The position numbers and the translations under genes are program-made. From JBBECE01 sp964574935 (GTDB taxonomy: Bacteria; Pseudomonadota; Alphaproteobacteria; Rhizobiales; Devosiaceae): a stretch of 64,000 nt of DNA. The notes beneath the pieces were generated by a model. That model did no database searches. It was not told where the DNA came from and saw nothing but the letters and a program-made list of their open reading frames with translations. This document shows, piece after piece, positions 51,571 to 60,548 of this stretch (its first letter is position 1; each line of letters opens with the position of its first letter). The stretch is from contig CAZNOZ010000007.1 in NCBI GenBank assembly GCA_964574935.1, forward strand, positions 14,560-78,559, written 5' to 3'.

Positions 51571-52883
51571 TGCTGACCGATGCGATGACGGGGCGGCTGA
51601 AGCCGGCGCAGCCCGGGCGCGCGAGCCTGATCTCGGTGCTCGATGTCGGCTCGTCGAAGGTTTGCTGCGTGATCGCGCGGCTGGTGCCGCTGGGGGAGGC
51701 GCGGGCCTTCCGGGAGCGCACGCATGCCGCGCAGGTTATCGGTTTCGGATACGGGCCCTCGGCGGGGATCAAGGCGGGGGTCGTCAGCGATCTCGAGGCG
51801 GCCGAGCGCGCGGTGCGCCCGGTGGTCGGGATGGCCGAGCGGATGGCGGGGGTCACGGTGCAATCGGTGATCGTCAACGTGTCGGGCGGACGGCTGGACT
51901 CGGAGACCTTCAACGCCTCCGTTTCCCTCGACGGCCACCCCGTTGAGGACGCCGACATCCGCCGGGTGCTCAAGGCGGTCAACGAACGCTCGGTGCGCGA
52001 CGAACGCGCGGTGCTGCACGCCCTGCCCATCTCACATTCGCTCGACGGCCAGAAGGGGGTGCGGGACCCGATCGGCCTGGTGGGCGACACGCTCGGGGTG
52101 GATGTCGCGGTGGTCAGCGCCGAGACCCTGGCGATGCGCAATCTCGAACTCGTTCTCAACCACTGCCATCTGCAGGTCGAGGCCTTCATCGCGACCCCCT
52201 ACGCGAGCGGGCTGGCGGCCCTTGTCGACGACGAAATGGCGCTCGGGGTGGCGTGCGTCGATTTCGGGGGCGGGACCACCACGGTGAGCGTGTTTTCCGG
52301 CGGCCAGCTTGTCTATGCCGACGCCATCGCCATCGGCGGGCACAACATCACCATGGATCTGGCGCGCCAGCTTTCGGTTTCGATCGCCGACGCGGAGCGC
52401 CTCAAGACGCTCTACGCGTCGGTGCTGCCCGGCCAGGCCGACGAGCGCGACATGATCGCGATCCAGCCGGTGGGGGCGGGTACCGACGAAGCGCCGGCGC
52501 AAATCCCGCGCACGACGCTCACCCGGATCATCCGGCCGCGGATCGAGGAAGTGCTGACGGTGGTCAAGGACCGGATGCAGGCCACCGGCATGATCGACGT
52601 GGCCGGGCGCCGGTTCGTGCTCACGGGGGGCAGCAGCGAGTTGACGGGGCTCGCGGAGCTGGGGCGGCGAATCCTCACCCGCAATGTCAGGCAGGGGCGG
52701 CCGCTGGGCATTTCCGGCCTGCCGCCGATGGCCAAGGGCCCGGCCTTCGCGGCCGCGGTCGGGATGACGGTCTATCCGCAGGTTTGCAAGGCCGAATATT
52801 CCGAGCCGCGGGCGCAGCCGGCGTTGACCGGCACCGATGGGTATTTCGCGCGCATCGGCGGATGGTTGCGCGAGAGCTTTTAA
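51570..52883 (+). CDS. ftsA: Cell division protein FtsA
   Basis: A 437-residue actin-like ATPase that tethers FtsZ to the membrane. ATP-site motifs are SVLDVGSSKVCCVIARL (phosphate 1), VACVDFGGGTTTVSVF (phosphate 2) and RFVLTGGSSELTGLAEL (adenosine). The C-terminal ARIGGWLRESF is the conserved amphipathic membrane-targeting helix. ATG 51570 follows GAGGAGG. A 147-bp non-coding leader separates it from ftsZ. Confidence 0.97.
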   Translation: MLTDAMTGRLKPAQPGRASLISVLDVGSSKVCCVIARLVPLGEARAFRERTHAAQVIGFGYGPSAGIKAGVVSDLEAAERAVRPVVGMAERMAGVTVQSVIVNVSGGRLDSETFNASVSLDGHPVEDADIRRVLKAVNERSVRDERAVLHALPISHSLDGQKGVRDPIGLVGDTLGVDVAVVSAETLAMRNLELVLNHCHLQVEAFIATPYASGLAALVDDEMALGVACVDFGGGTTTVSVFSGGQLVYADAIAIGGHNITMDLARQLSVSIADAERLKTLYASVLPGQADERDMIAIQPVGAGTDEAPAQIPRTTLTRIIRPRIEEVLTVVKDRMQATGMIDVAGRRFVLTGGSSELTGLAELGRRILTRNVRQGRPLGISGLPPMAKGPAFAAAVGMTVYPQVCKAEYSEPRAQPALTGTDGYFARIGGWLRESF

Positions 52884-53030
52884 CCGCTGCTTAGCCCTAA
52901 CGGTCGGTTACCGGCGGCGGCGTCCGGTCTCGCAATCGGCCAGCCGGTTAACACTTTCGATGCAATTGTTAGGAATGAGTTAACGATTTGCGCCGTAAAC
53001 CAAGCTCCATCGCCAACTATGGGGCCGGCC
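52884..53030 (+). promoter_or_regulatory. ftsZ leader with two GTTAAC sites, possible CtrA half-sites
   Basis: GTTAAC occurs at 52947-52952 and 52979-52984, the second as GAGTTAACGATTTG. This resembles the TTAACCAT half-site used by CtrA in alphaproteobacterial ftsZ promoters. The canonical TTAA-N7-TTAA full site is not present. This is the only sizeable non-coding break in the ftsQ-ftsA-ftsZ run, so a dedicated ftsZ promoter is likely here. Confidence 0.4.
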
Positions 53031-54671
53031 ATGACGATCAAACTGCAGATTCCCGACATCAAGGAGCTGAAGCCGAGAATCACCGTATTCGGCGTCGGGG
53101 GCGCTGGCGGAAACGCCGTCAACAACATGATCAGGTCGGGGCTGGAAGGCGTTGATTTCGTTGTCGCGAATACCGACGCCCAGGCCCTGTCGCTGAGCAA
53201 GGCCGACCGGGTCATTCAGCTCGGGGTCGGGGTGACCCAGGGGCTGGGCGCCGGATCGCACCCGGAAGTGGGCCGAGCGGCGGCCGAAGAGACCTTCGAC
53301 GAGATCAACGACCATCTTTCGGGCTCGCACATGGTGTTCATCACCGCCGGCATGGGCGGCGGCACCGGCACCGGGGCGGCACCCGTCGTGGCGCGCGCGG
53401 CCCGCGAGCAGGGGATTCTCACGGTCGGCGTGGTCACCAAGCCGTTCCATTTCGAGGGAAGGCGGCGGGCGGTGCTGGCCGAGGACGGCATCGACGAGCT
53501 GCACCGGCATGTCGACACCCTCATCGTCATCCCCAACCAGAATCTGTTCCGGGTCGCCAACGACAAGACGACCTTCGCGGACGCCTTCGCGATGGCCGAC
53601 CAGGTGCTCTATTCGGGGGTCGCCTGCATCACCGACCTGATGGTCAAGGACGGGCTCATCAATCTCGATTTTGCCGACGTTCGCGCCGTGATGCGCGGCA
53701 TGGGCAAGGCAATGATGGGAACCGGCGAGGCGGAAGGCGAGGAGCGCGCCCGGCACGCCGCCGAGGCGGCGATCGCCAATCCGCTTCTCGACGATATTTC
53801 CATGGCCGGCGCCCACGGGCTGCTGATCTCGATCACCGGCGGTTCGGATCTGACGCTCTACGAGGTCGACGAGGCCGCCAGCCGCATCCGCGAGGAGGTC
53901 GACGAGGAAGCCAACATCATTCTGGGCGCGACCTTCGACGATTCCCTGGAAGGGGTGATCCGGGTGTCGGTGGTGGCGACCGGCACGGAGCCCTCCATGG
54001 TGCAGGCGATGGAGCCGCTCGATACCGACCGCATCCGGCCGCTTGATGCACGCGGGTCCCGCGCCGAAGCGGCGGAAAAGGCCGACCCCGCCCAGGCGAC
54101 CGAGCCGGCGGCGGCCGAAGAACGCTCAGCAAAGGAACTGGAGACCGGTATGCAGCAAGCAGTGGCCGAAGCGGTCAGCAAATCGGCCGATGCCGACGAA
54201 ACGACCGACGAAGACGTCACCGTCGAGCCGTACATTCCGACCGCCGAGCCGGCGACCGAGATCGAGGACATGCCGGCGGCCGTTCCCGAACGCGCCGCTC
54301 CGCGGTCCTATGTGCCGCAGCCCGCGGCCCGGCCCGAGGCCGGCCGCCGCATGCCGCAGCGCGCCGAGATGCCGGAAATCGCCCAGCAGGCGATGGCCGC
54401 GAACGACGAAGAGGACGACGAGCGGCCCAAGAACGCCAGGGCCCTGTTCAAGAGGCTGGCCACCAATGTCGGCCTGCAGCGCAAGGAAGACGAGGAAGAG
54501 GGCGCCAACGACGCCGCCGCGCGCAGCGCCGTGGAGGCCGTGCAGCGCCGCCCGGAACCGGCGCCGGCCGAGGAGGGGGCCAAGGGCCAACTCGACGATC
54601 AGGGGCGGGCCGCACCGGCCCGGGCCAAGGAACAGATTGAGATTCCGGCCTTTTTGCGCCGTCACGGCTGA
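53031..54671 (+). CDS. ftsZ: Cell division GTPase FtsZ
   Basis: A 546-residue tubulin homologue that forms the Z ring. It has GVGGAGGNAVNNM, the tubulin signature GGGTGTG (109-115), and the T7 synergy loop NLDFADV (from residue 211) that completes the neighbouring GTPase site. The region after about residue 320 is a long acidic, disordered linker, longer than in E. coli and common in alphaproteobacteria. It ends in the conserved partner-binding peptide IEIPAFLRRHG. ATG 53031 (MTIKLQIPDIKEL) matches the alphaproteobacterial start; an ATG at 53019 is upstream. Confidence 0.98.
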   Translation: MTIKLQIPDIKELKPRITVFGVGGAGGNAVNNMIRSGLEGVDFVVANTDAQALSLSKADRVIQLGVGVTQGLGAGSHPEVGRAAAEETFDEINDHLSGSHMVFITAGMGGGTGTGAAPVVARAAREQGILTVGVVTKPFHFEGRRRAVLAEDGIDELHRHVDTLIVIPNQNLFRVANDKTTFADAFAMADQVLYSGVACITDLMVKDGLINLDFADVRAVMRGMGKAMMGTGEAEGEERARHAAEAAIANPLLDDISMAGAHGLLISITGGSDLTLYEVDEAASRIREEVDEEANIILGATFDDSLEGVIRVSVVATGTEPSMVQAMEPLDTDRIRPLDARGSRAEAAEKADPAQATEPAAAEERSAKELETGMQQAVAEAVSKSADADETTDEDVTVEPYIPTAEPATEIEDMPAAVPERAAPRSYVPQPAARPEAGRRMPQRAEMPEIAQQAMAANDEEDDERPKNARALFKRLATNVGLQRKEDEEEGANDAAARSAVEAVQRRPEPAPAEEGAKGQLDDQGRAAPARAKEQIEIPAFLRRHG

Positions 54672-54682
54672 GGGCGCGACAA

Positions 54683-54698
54683 GTGGCAAAAATGCCAC
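54683..54698 (+). terminator. Hairpin between ftsZ and lpxC
   Basis: GTGGCA and TGCCAC form a perfect 6-bp stem with an AAAA loop, 11 bp after the ftsZ stop. No uninterrupted T-run follows, only GGCATTTT 15 bp later. It could be a weak terminator, an mRNA-stabilising 3' end, or a regulatory site for lpxC. Confidence 0.35.
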
Positions 54699-54806
54699 CC
54701 ACGGCATTTTCGCGGGGACCGACAGTCGTTTATGGCTTGATCGGTCCGGTTGATCTTCTAGCCTGACGGAACGATTTGGCTTTGCGGCGGGGGGAGCGTA
54801 GTTGAG

Positions 54807-55763
54807 ATGAGAAGACTCGCCGCGAAGCAGTGTACGCTAGCAAAGCCCATCAGTTTTTCCGGTATCGGCGTGCATAACGGGCAACCGGTAACGGTCTCGG
54901 TCTCGCCGGCCCCTCCCGACAGCGGCTATCTGCTCGAACGCGTCGACGTCGACGGCAAGCACGCCGGCCCGGTGGCCGCCACCTGGGACCGCATCACCCA
55001 TACCGCGCTGTGCACGGTCGTCGATCTTGGTGATTCGCTGAGCGTGGCCACCACCGAGCATCTGATGTCGGCGCTGGCCGGGCTCGCCGTCGACAACGCG
55101 CTGATCACCGTCGACGGGCCCGAGTGCCCGATCATCGACGGCAGCGCGCGCCCTTACGTCGAAGCGATCCTGGACTCCGGCATCGAGGTGCAGCCCGCCG
55201 ACCGCAAGTTCCTCAAGGTGGCGCGCTCGATCACGGTCAGGGACAATGACGCCTACGCGGTCCTGGAGCCCTACAACGGGCGCTCGTTCGACGTCGAGAT
55301 CGATTTCGACAGCGACGTGATCGGCCATCAGCGGATGATCTTCGACTGGTCGCCGCGGCGCTTTTCCTCCGACATCGCGCCGGCGCGCACCTTCGGGTTC
55401 GTGTCGGAGGCCAAGGTGTTGCGGCAGGCCGGCTATGCGCTCGGCTCGTCGCTTGAGAACTCCATCGCGGTCGAATCGGACAAGGTCATGAACCCCGAGG
55501 GGCTCAGGTTCGAGGACGAATTCGTGCGCCACAAGATGCTCGACGCGCTCGGCGACCTGGCGCTGGCGGGGCACCCGGTGTATGGCCGGTTCCGCTCTTA
55601 CAAGGGCGGCCACAAGCTCAACGCGCTGGTTCTGTTCAGCCTGTTCGACAACCCGCAGAACTACGAGGTGGTCACCGCCGCGCAGCTGCCCCTGGAGTTC
55701 GACGCGCTGGACGATTTCCCGGAGACGATGGACCGGCGCAGCTACCTCCGCTCGGTCGGATAG
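54807..55763 (+). CDS. lpxC: UDP-3-O-acyl-N-acetylglucosamine deacetylase
   Basis: A 318-residue zinc deacetylase, the committed step of lipid A synthesis. Zinc ligands are His85 (TTEHLMSAL), His242 and Asp246 (RHKMLDALGDLAL). His269 (KGGHKLNA) is the general acid/base, and PIIDGSARPY is conserved. ATG 54807 follows GGGGAG. The gene's presence shows an LPS-bearing outer membrane, and its position next to ftsZ is typical of proteobacterial dcw clusters. Confidence 0.97.
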   Translation: MRRLAAKQCTLAKPISFSGIGVHNGQPVTVSVSPAPPDSGYLLERVDVDGKHAGPVAATWDRITHTALCTVVDLGDSLSVATTEHLMSALAGLAVDNALITVDGPECPIIDGSARPYVEAILDSGIEVQPADRKFLKVARSITVRDNDAYAVLEPYNGRSFDVEIDFDSDVIGHQRMIFDWSPRRFSSDIAPARTFGFVSEAKVLRQAGYALGSSLENSIAVESDKVMNPEGLRFEDEFVRHKMLDALGDLALAGHPVYGRFRSYKGGHKLNALVLFSLFDNPQNYEVVTAAQLPLEFDALDDFPETMDRRSYLRSVG

Positions 55764-55849
55764 CCCTTGCCCTCGGCCACAGTTTCGATCATTTTGCAGG
55801 CTACCTGCCGAGCCCGGCAGTCATCAGCTTAAGGCAAGGATCGCGTAAC

Positions 55850-56704
55850 GTGTTCAGCAGGACAGAGGCCTCTTACGCGCGGCCGGGTCCGGCCCTGCGT
55901 CTCGCCGCCGCACTGGCGCTGACGCTGGCGGTCACCGCGTGCAGCGGCCTGGGGCTTTTCGGCAAGGGCAAGATCGTCGAAGAGGAGATCGTTCCCCCCG
56001 AGCAGCTCTACGACGAAGCCATCGGCTACATGGAGAAGGGGCGCGGCAAGTCGACGCTGGAGACGTTCGACAAGCTGGAACGCCAGCACCCCTATTCCGA
56101 GTACGCCGAAAAGACGCGGCTGCTCAGGGTGTTCATTCTGTTCGGCGGGCACCAGTATGACGAGGCGGTGTTGGCCGCCGACCGCTATCTGGCGCTCTAC
56201 CCGTCCTCGCCGGACGCGCCTTACGCGATGTATATGAAGGGCACGTCCTACTTCAATCAGATCAAGGACATCACCCGCGATCAGGCCAAGGCGCAGGACG
56301 CCATCGACACCTACAACCGGCTCATCGACAACTATCCCACTTCCGACTATGCCGATCAGGCGCGGGAGAACATCCTGATCGCCCACGACCAGCTCGCCGG
56401 CAAGGAGATGTCGGTGGGCCGCTACTATCTGGGCAACAAGCGATACACCGCCGCGCTCAACCGTTTCAAAACGGTGGTCGATCAATACGATACCTCCACG
56501 CATGTCGAAGAGGCGCTGGAACGGCTCGTGGAATGCTATCTGGCCCTGGGGCTGGTGAACGAGGCGCAGCACGCCGCCGCGGTGCTGGGACACAACTACC
56601 CGTCTTCCCAGTGGTACGAGGATGCCTATAATCTGTTGCAGAGTCAGGGGCTCGTACCACAGGTGCAGGAAGGCAACCCGCTGGGCGCAACGCTCTCCGG
56701 GTGA
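55850..56704 (+). CDS. bamD: Outer membrane protein assembly lipoprotein BamD
   Basis: A 284-residue outer-membrane lipoprotein of the Bam complex. The lipobox is LAVTACSG with acylated Cys31. Tandem TPR helices follow (EQLYDEAIGYMEKGRGKSTLETFDKLERQHPYSEYAEK, split by turns, and YPSSPDAPYAMYMKGTSYF). GTG 55850 has AAGGA 9 nt upstream. Its stop overlaps a GTG (GTGA) that is in frame with recN. Confidence 0.95.
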   Translation: MFSRTEASYARPGPALRLAAALALTLAVTACSGLGLFGKGKIVEEEIVPPEQLYDEAIGYMEKGRGKSTLETFDKLERQHPYSEYAEKTRLLRVFILFGGHQYDEAVLAADRYLALYPSSPDAPYAMYMKGTSYFNQIKDITRDQAKAQDAIDTYNRLIDNYPTSDYADQARENILIAHDQLAGKEMSVGRYYLGNKRYTAALNRFKTVVDQYDTSTHVEEALERLVECYLALGLVNEAQHAAAVLGHNYPSSQWYEDAYNLLQSQGLVPQVQEGNPLGATLSG

Positions 56705-56727
56705 CGCCCGCGGGGGTGGCGGCCGGC

Positions 56728-58401
56728 ATGCTAAGTGCCATCTCGGTCCGGAACATCGTTCTCATCGACCAGATCGATCTGGCGCTCGAGCGCGGGCTGA
56801 GCGTATTGACCGGCGAGACCGGCGCCGGCAAATCGATCCTTCTCGATGCCCTGGCACTGGCCCTTGGCGGGCGCGGCGACCAGTCGCTGGTGCGCAAGGA
56901 CCAGGAGAGCGGCCAGGTGGTGGCCATTCTCAACCTGCCGCCCGAGCATCCCGCGCGGCAGCTGGTGCGTGACAGCGAGATTGCCGACGACGAGGAGCTG
57001 ATTCTCCGGCGCGTGCAGCATGCCGACGGACGCACCCGCGCCTTTGTCAACGACCAGCCGGTGTCGGCGGGGCTGCTGCGCGAGATCGGTTCGCGCCTTG
57101 TCGAAATCCACGGCCAGCACGACGAGCGGGCGCTGGTGGACGCGGCCACGCACCGGGCCCTGCTGGACGCCTATGGCGGACTTGACCGCGAGGTGGCGGC
57201 GCTGGACGCCGCCCATCGCCGGCTCGCCGAGGCACGGGAGCGGGTCGCGGCGCAACAGGCGCGGGTGGCGTCGGCCGCGGCGGAGGAGGATTTCGCCCGC
57301 CACGTGGTCGCCGAGCTCACGGAGCTGGCGCCGGCCGCCGGCGAGGAGGACACCCTCGCCGACAAGCGGCAGCGCCTGATGCAGCTCGAAAAGGCGGCCG
57401 ACGACATTGCCGAGGCGGACGAGCTGATCGGTGGGGCCGGGGCGCCGGGGCCGGCACTGGCGGGGCTGATGCGGCGGCTGATGCGCAAGTCCGAAGGCGA
57501 GGGCGGGGTGTTCGCGCCGCTGATCGAGGCGCTAGATGCGACGCTGGTGACGCTCGACCGTACCGGCGAAGCGCTGGAGGCCATCAAGCGCGAACTCAGT
57601 TTCGATCCGGCCGAACTGGAACGGGCCGAGGAGCGCCTGTTCGCGCTCAGGGCCGCGGCGCGCAAGCACCAGGTCGGCTGTGACGAACTGCCCTCGGTGC
57701 TGGAGCGGTACACTCTGGAGCTCGAGCTGCTCGAAAGCGGTGAGGAAGAGCTCAAGCGGCTCGAGGCGGACCGCGAGACGGCGGCGAGCGCCTACCGCCA
57801 GGCCGCGGCGGCGCTGAGCGGGGCGCGCAAGACCGCCGCCAAGTCCCTGGTGGCGGCGGTCGAAAAGGAGCTGCCGGACCTCAAGCTCGGCCGGGCGCGG
57901 TTCATCGTCGAGCAGGAGGTGGACGAGGCGCGGGAGGCGGCGACCGGGTTCGATCAGATTTCCTTCGCGGTGCAGACCAATCCGGGCAGCCGGCCGGGCC
58001 CTCTGATGAAGGTCGCCTCCGGGGGCGAGCTGGCGCGGTTCCTCCTGGCGCTCAAGGTGGTGCTCGCGGATCGCGGCTCGGCGCCGGTGCTGATCTTCGA
58101 CGAAGTCGATACGGGGGCCGGCGGGGCGGTGGCCGACGCCATCGGCAAGCGGCTGGCGCGGCTGAGCGAGACCGTGCAGGTGATCTCGGTCACCCACGCG
58201 CCGCAGGTGGCGGCCCGCGCCGACCATCATCTCCTGGTCGAAAAGCAGGCGGTCGAGGAGGGCGCTTTCGTGCGCACCCATGTCGGAGCGCTGGATGCCG
58301 ATGCGCGCCGGGAAGAGGTGGCGCGGATGCTGGCCGGGGCGCGGGTGACCGACGAAGCGCGCGCGGCCGCCGAGCGGCTGATGGCAGAGGTTGCGCATTG
58401 A
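56728..58401 (+). CDS. recN: DNA repair protein RecN
   Basis: A 557-residue SMC-like ATPase for double-strand-break repair. It has Walker A GETGAGKS (29-36), a central coiled coil (about 155-370, with DREVAALDAAHRRLAEARERV), the ABC signature KVASGGELARFLLALK, and Walker B VLIFDEVDTGAGG. The start is taken as ATG 56728 (MLSAISVRNIVLIDQ), the conserved RecN start. GTG 56701 overlaps bamD and adds nine unconserved residues. The ligA TTG overlaps its stop. Confidence 0.95.
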   Translation: MLSAISVRNIVLIDQIDLALERGLSVLTGETGAGKSILLDALALALGGRGDQSLVRKDQESGQVVAILNLPPEHPARQLVRDSEIADDEELILRRVQHADGRTRAFVNDQPVSAGLLREIGSRLVEIHGQHDERALVDAATHRALLDAYGGLDREVAALDAAHRRLAEARERVAAQQARVASAAAEEDFARHVVAELTELAPAAGEEDTLADKRQRLMQLEKAADDIAEADELIGGAGAPGPALAGLMRRLMRKSEGEGGVFAPLIEALDATLVTLDRTGEALEAIKRELSFDPAELERAEERLFALRAAARKHQVGCDELPSVLERYTLELELLESGEEELKRLEADRETAASAYRQAAAALSGARKTAAKSLVAAVEKELPDLKLGRARFIVEQEVDEAREAATGFDQISFAVQTNPGSRPGPLMKVASGGELARFLLALKVVLADRGSAPVLIFDEVDTGAGGAVADAIGKRLARLSETVQVISVTHAPQVAARADHHLLVEKQAVEEGAFVRTHVGALDADARREEVARMLAGARVTDEARAAAERLMAEVAH

Positions 58402-60545
58402 GCGGCGAGAGGGCGGTCGAGGCCCTGACCGAGCGCCAAGCGAAGGCCGAGCTGGCGCGGCTGGCGAAGACCATCGCCGCGCACGACCGCGCCTACTATC
58501 AGGACGATGCCCCGGTCGTGTCGGACGCCGAATACGACGCGCTCAGATCGCGCAACGAGGCGATCGAGGCGCGGTTCCCCGATCTGGTGCGCGAGGACAG
58601 CCCGACCCGGCGGGTCGGTGCGCGGCCCGCCGAGGGCTTCGCAAAAGTCCGGCACGCGGTGCCGATGCTCTCTCTCGGCAATGCCTTTTCCGAAGAGGAC
58701 GTCGCCGATTTCGTCGCCCGGGCGCATCGCTACTTCGCCCGGGACGAGGGTCTCGAGCTGGTCTTCACCGCCGAGCCGAAGATCGACGGGCTGAGCGCAT
58801 CGCTGCGTTACGAAGCGGGTGCATTCGTGCGCGGGGCGACCCGCGGTGACGGCTATGAGGGCGAGGACATCACCGCCAATCTCAGGACCCTCGACGACAT
58901 CCCGAAACGGCTCACCGGCAAGGACGTGCCGGAGGTCGTCGAGGTGCGCGGGGAGGTCTTCATGACGCACGAGGAGTTCCACCGCCTCAACGTGCGGGCG
59001 GAGGCCGAGGGGAGGCCGCTTTACGTCAATCCGCGCAACACCGCCGCCGGCTCGCTTCGGCAGCTCGACCCCTCGATCACCGCCAGCCGCAAGCTCAAAT
59101 TTTATGCCTATGCCTGGGGGGAGATCAGCGTTCTGCCGGCCGCTACCCAGTACGAGGTCGTGCAGCGGTTCAAGGCCTGGGGCCTGCAGGTGAACCCGCT
59201 GATGAAGCGGGTCAGGACCGTCGAGGAGATGCTGGCGCACTATCGCGAGATCGAAGCGCAGCGGGCGATGCTCGGCTACGACATCGACGGGGTGGTCTAC
59301 AAGCTCGACCGGCTCGACCTGCAGGAGCGCTGGGGGACCGTCAGCCGGGCGCCGCGCTGGGCGCTGGCGCACAAGTTCCCGGCCGAGCGGGCGACGACAA
59401 TCCTGGAGGGGATCGACATTCAGGTCGGGCGGACGGGCGCGCTGACGCCGGTGGCGCGATTGCGACCGGTCACGGTCGGCGGGGTGGTTGTCGAAAACGC
59501 GACCCTGCACAACGAGGACTATATCGCCGGGGTCGGTTCGAACGGCGAACCGATCCGGGACGGCAGGGATCTCAGGGTCGGGGATACCGTCACCGTGCAG
59601 CGGGCCGGCGACGTCATTCCGCAGATCGTCGACGTCGATATCGAAAAGCGGCCCAAGGGCGCCAGGCCCTTCAAGTTCCCGACGCGCTGCCCGGCCTGCG
59701 GCTCGGAAGCGGTCAGGGAGCTGAACGAGAAAACCGGCAAGCTCGACGCGGTCCGGCGCTGCACCGGCGAGCTGGTGTGCCCGGCGCAGGCGGTGGAATT
59801 GCTCAAGCATTTCGTCTCCCGCACGGCCATGGATATCGACGGGCTCGGGGACAAGCAGGTCGCTGCGTTCTACGAGCAAGGCCGGATCATGCACGCGGCC
59901 GATATCTTCACCCTGGCGGCGCGCGACGCTCGGTCCGAGAAGAAGCTCGCCGAGGAGGAGGGCTGGGGGGAGACCTCGGCGGCGAAGCTGTTCGCCGCGA
60001 TCGAGGCGGCCGGGACGCCGGAGCTCGACCGGTTCATCTTCGCGCTCGGCATTCGCCATGTCGGCGAGACGACGGCGGCGCTGCTGGCGCGCAGCTTCGG
60101 GACCTTCGAAGCCTTCCGGCAAACCGCCGAGGCGGCGGCGGGCGGTGACGAAGATGCGGTGGCGCATCTGGACGCCATCGAGGGGATCGGCGAGACGGTG
60201 GTCGGGTCCCTGGTCGCTTTCTTCAGCAACGAGCGCAACCGGCGGGCGCTGGACGATCTGACGGCCGAGGTGCGCCCGCGCAGCTACGAAGTGGCCTCGG
60301 CCGCGGAGAGCCCGGTGGCCGGACAGACGGTGGTTTTCACCGGGTCGCTGGAGCGGATGTCGCGCCAGGAAGCGAAAGCGATGGCGGAGAGGCTGGGGGC
60401 GAAGGTCTCCGGGTCGGTGTCGGCGAAGACGGATCTGGTGGTGGCCGGACCGGGGGCCGGCTCGAAGCTCGCGAACGCCGAGAAGTTCGGCGTCAAGGTG
60501 ATCGACGAGGACGGCTGGTTCGTGCTGGTCGAGGGCAAGAACTAG
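58398..60545 (+). CDS. ligA: NAD-dependent DNA ligase
   Basis: A 715-residue ligase that seals nicks in replication and repair. Domain Ia (YYQDDAPVVSDAEYDAL) precedes the adenylation motif EPKIDG with Lys128. The OB fold, four-Cys zinc finger (CPACGS and CTGELVCPAQ), helix-hairpin-helix region (GIRHVGETTAALLARSFG) and C-terminal BRCT (VVFTGSLERMSRQEAK) are all present. TTG 58398 overlaps the recN stop and follows CAGAGG. It ends 3 bp before the convergent aminopeptidase gene. Confidence 0.97.
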   Translation: MSGERAVEALTERQAKAELARLAKTIAAHDRAYYQDDAPVVSDAEYDALRSRNEAIEARFPDLVREDSPTRRVGARPAEGFAKVRHAVPMLSLGNAFSEEDVADFVARAHRYFARDEGLELVFTAEPKIDGLSASLRYEAGAFVRGATRGDGYEGEDITANLRTLDDIPKRLTGKDVPEVVEVRGEVFMTHEEFHRLNVRAEAEGRPLYVNPRNTAAGSLRQLDPSITASRKLKFYAYAWGEISVLPAATQYEVVQRFKAWGLQVNPLMKRVRTVEEMLAHYREIEAQRAMLGYDIDGVVYKLDRLDLQERWGTVSRAPRWALAHKFPAERATTILEGIDIQVGRTGALTPVARLRPVTVGGVVVENATLHNEDYIAGVGSNGEPIRDGRDLRVGDTVTVQRAGDVIPQIVDVDIEKRPKGARPFKFPTRCPACGSEAVRELNEKTGKLDAVRRCTGELVCPAQAVELLKHFVSRTAMDIDGLGDKQVAAFYEQGRIMHAADIFTLAARDARSEKKLAEEEGWGETSAAKLFAAIEAAGTPELDRFIFALGIRHVGETTAALLARSFGTFEAFRQTAEAAAGGDEDAVAHLDAIEGIGETVVGSLVAFFSNERNRRALDDLTAEVRPRSYEVASAAESPVAGQTVVFTGSLERMSRQEAKAMAERLGAKVSGSVSAKTDLVVAGPGAGSKLANAEKFGVKVIDEDGWFVLVEGKN

Positions 60546-60548
60546 CGG

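Noticed and set aside
54683..54720. Sigma-54 promoter ahead of lpxC
   Set aside because: TGGCA and a GGCATTTT element are visible but not at GG/GC spacing. The hairpin reading explains the first element better.
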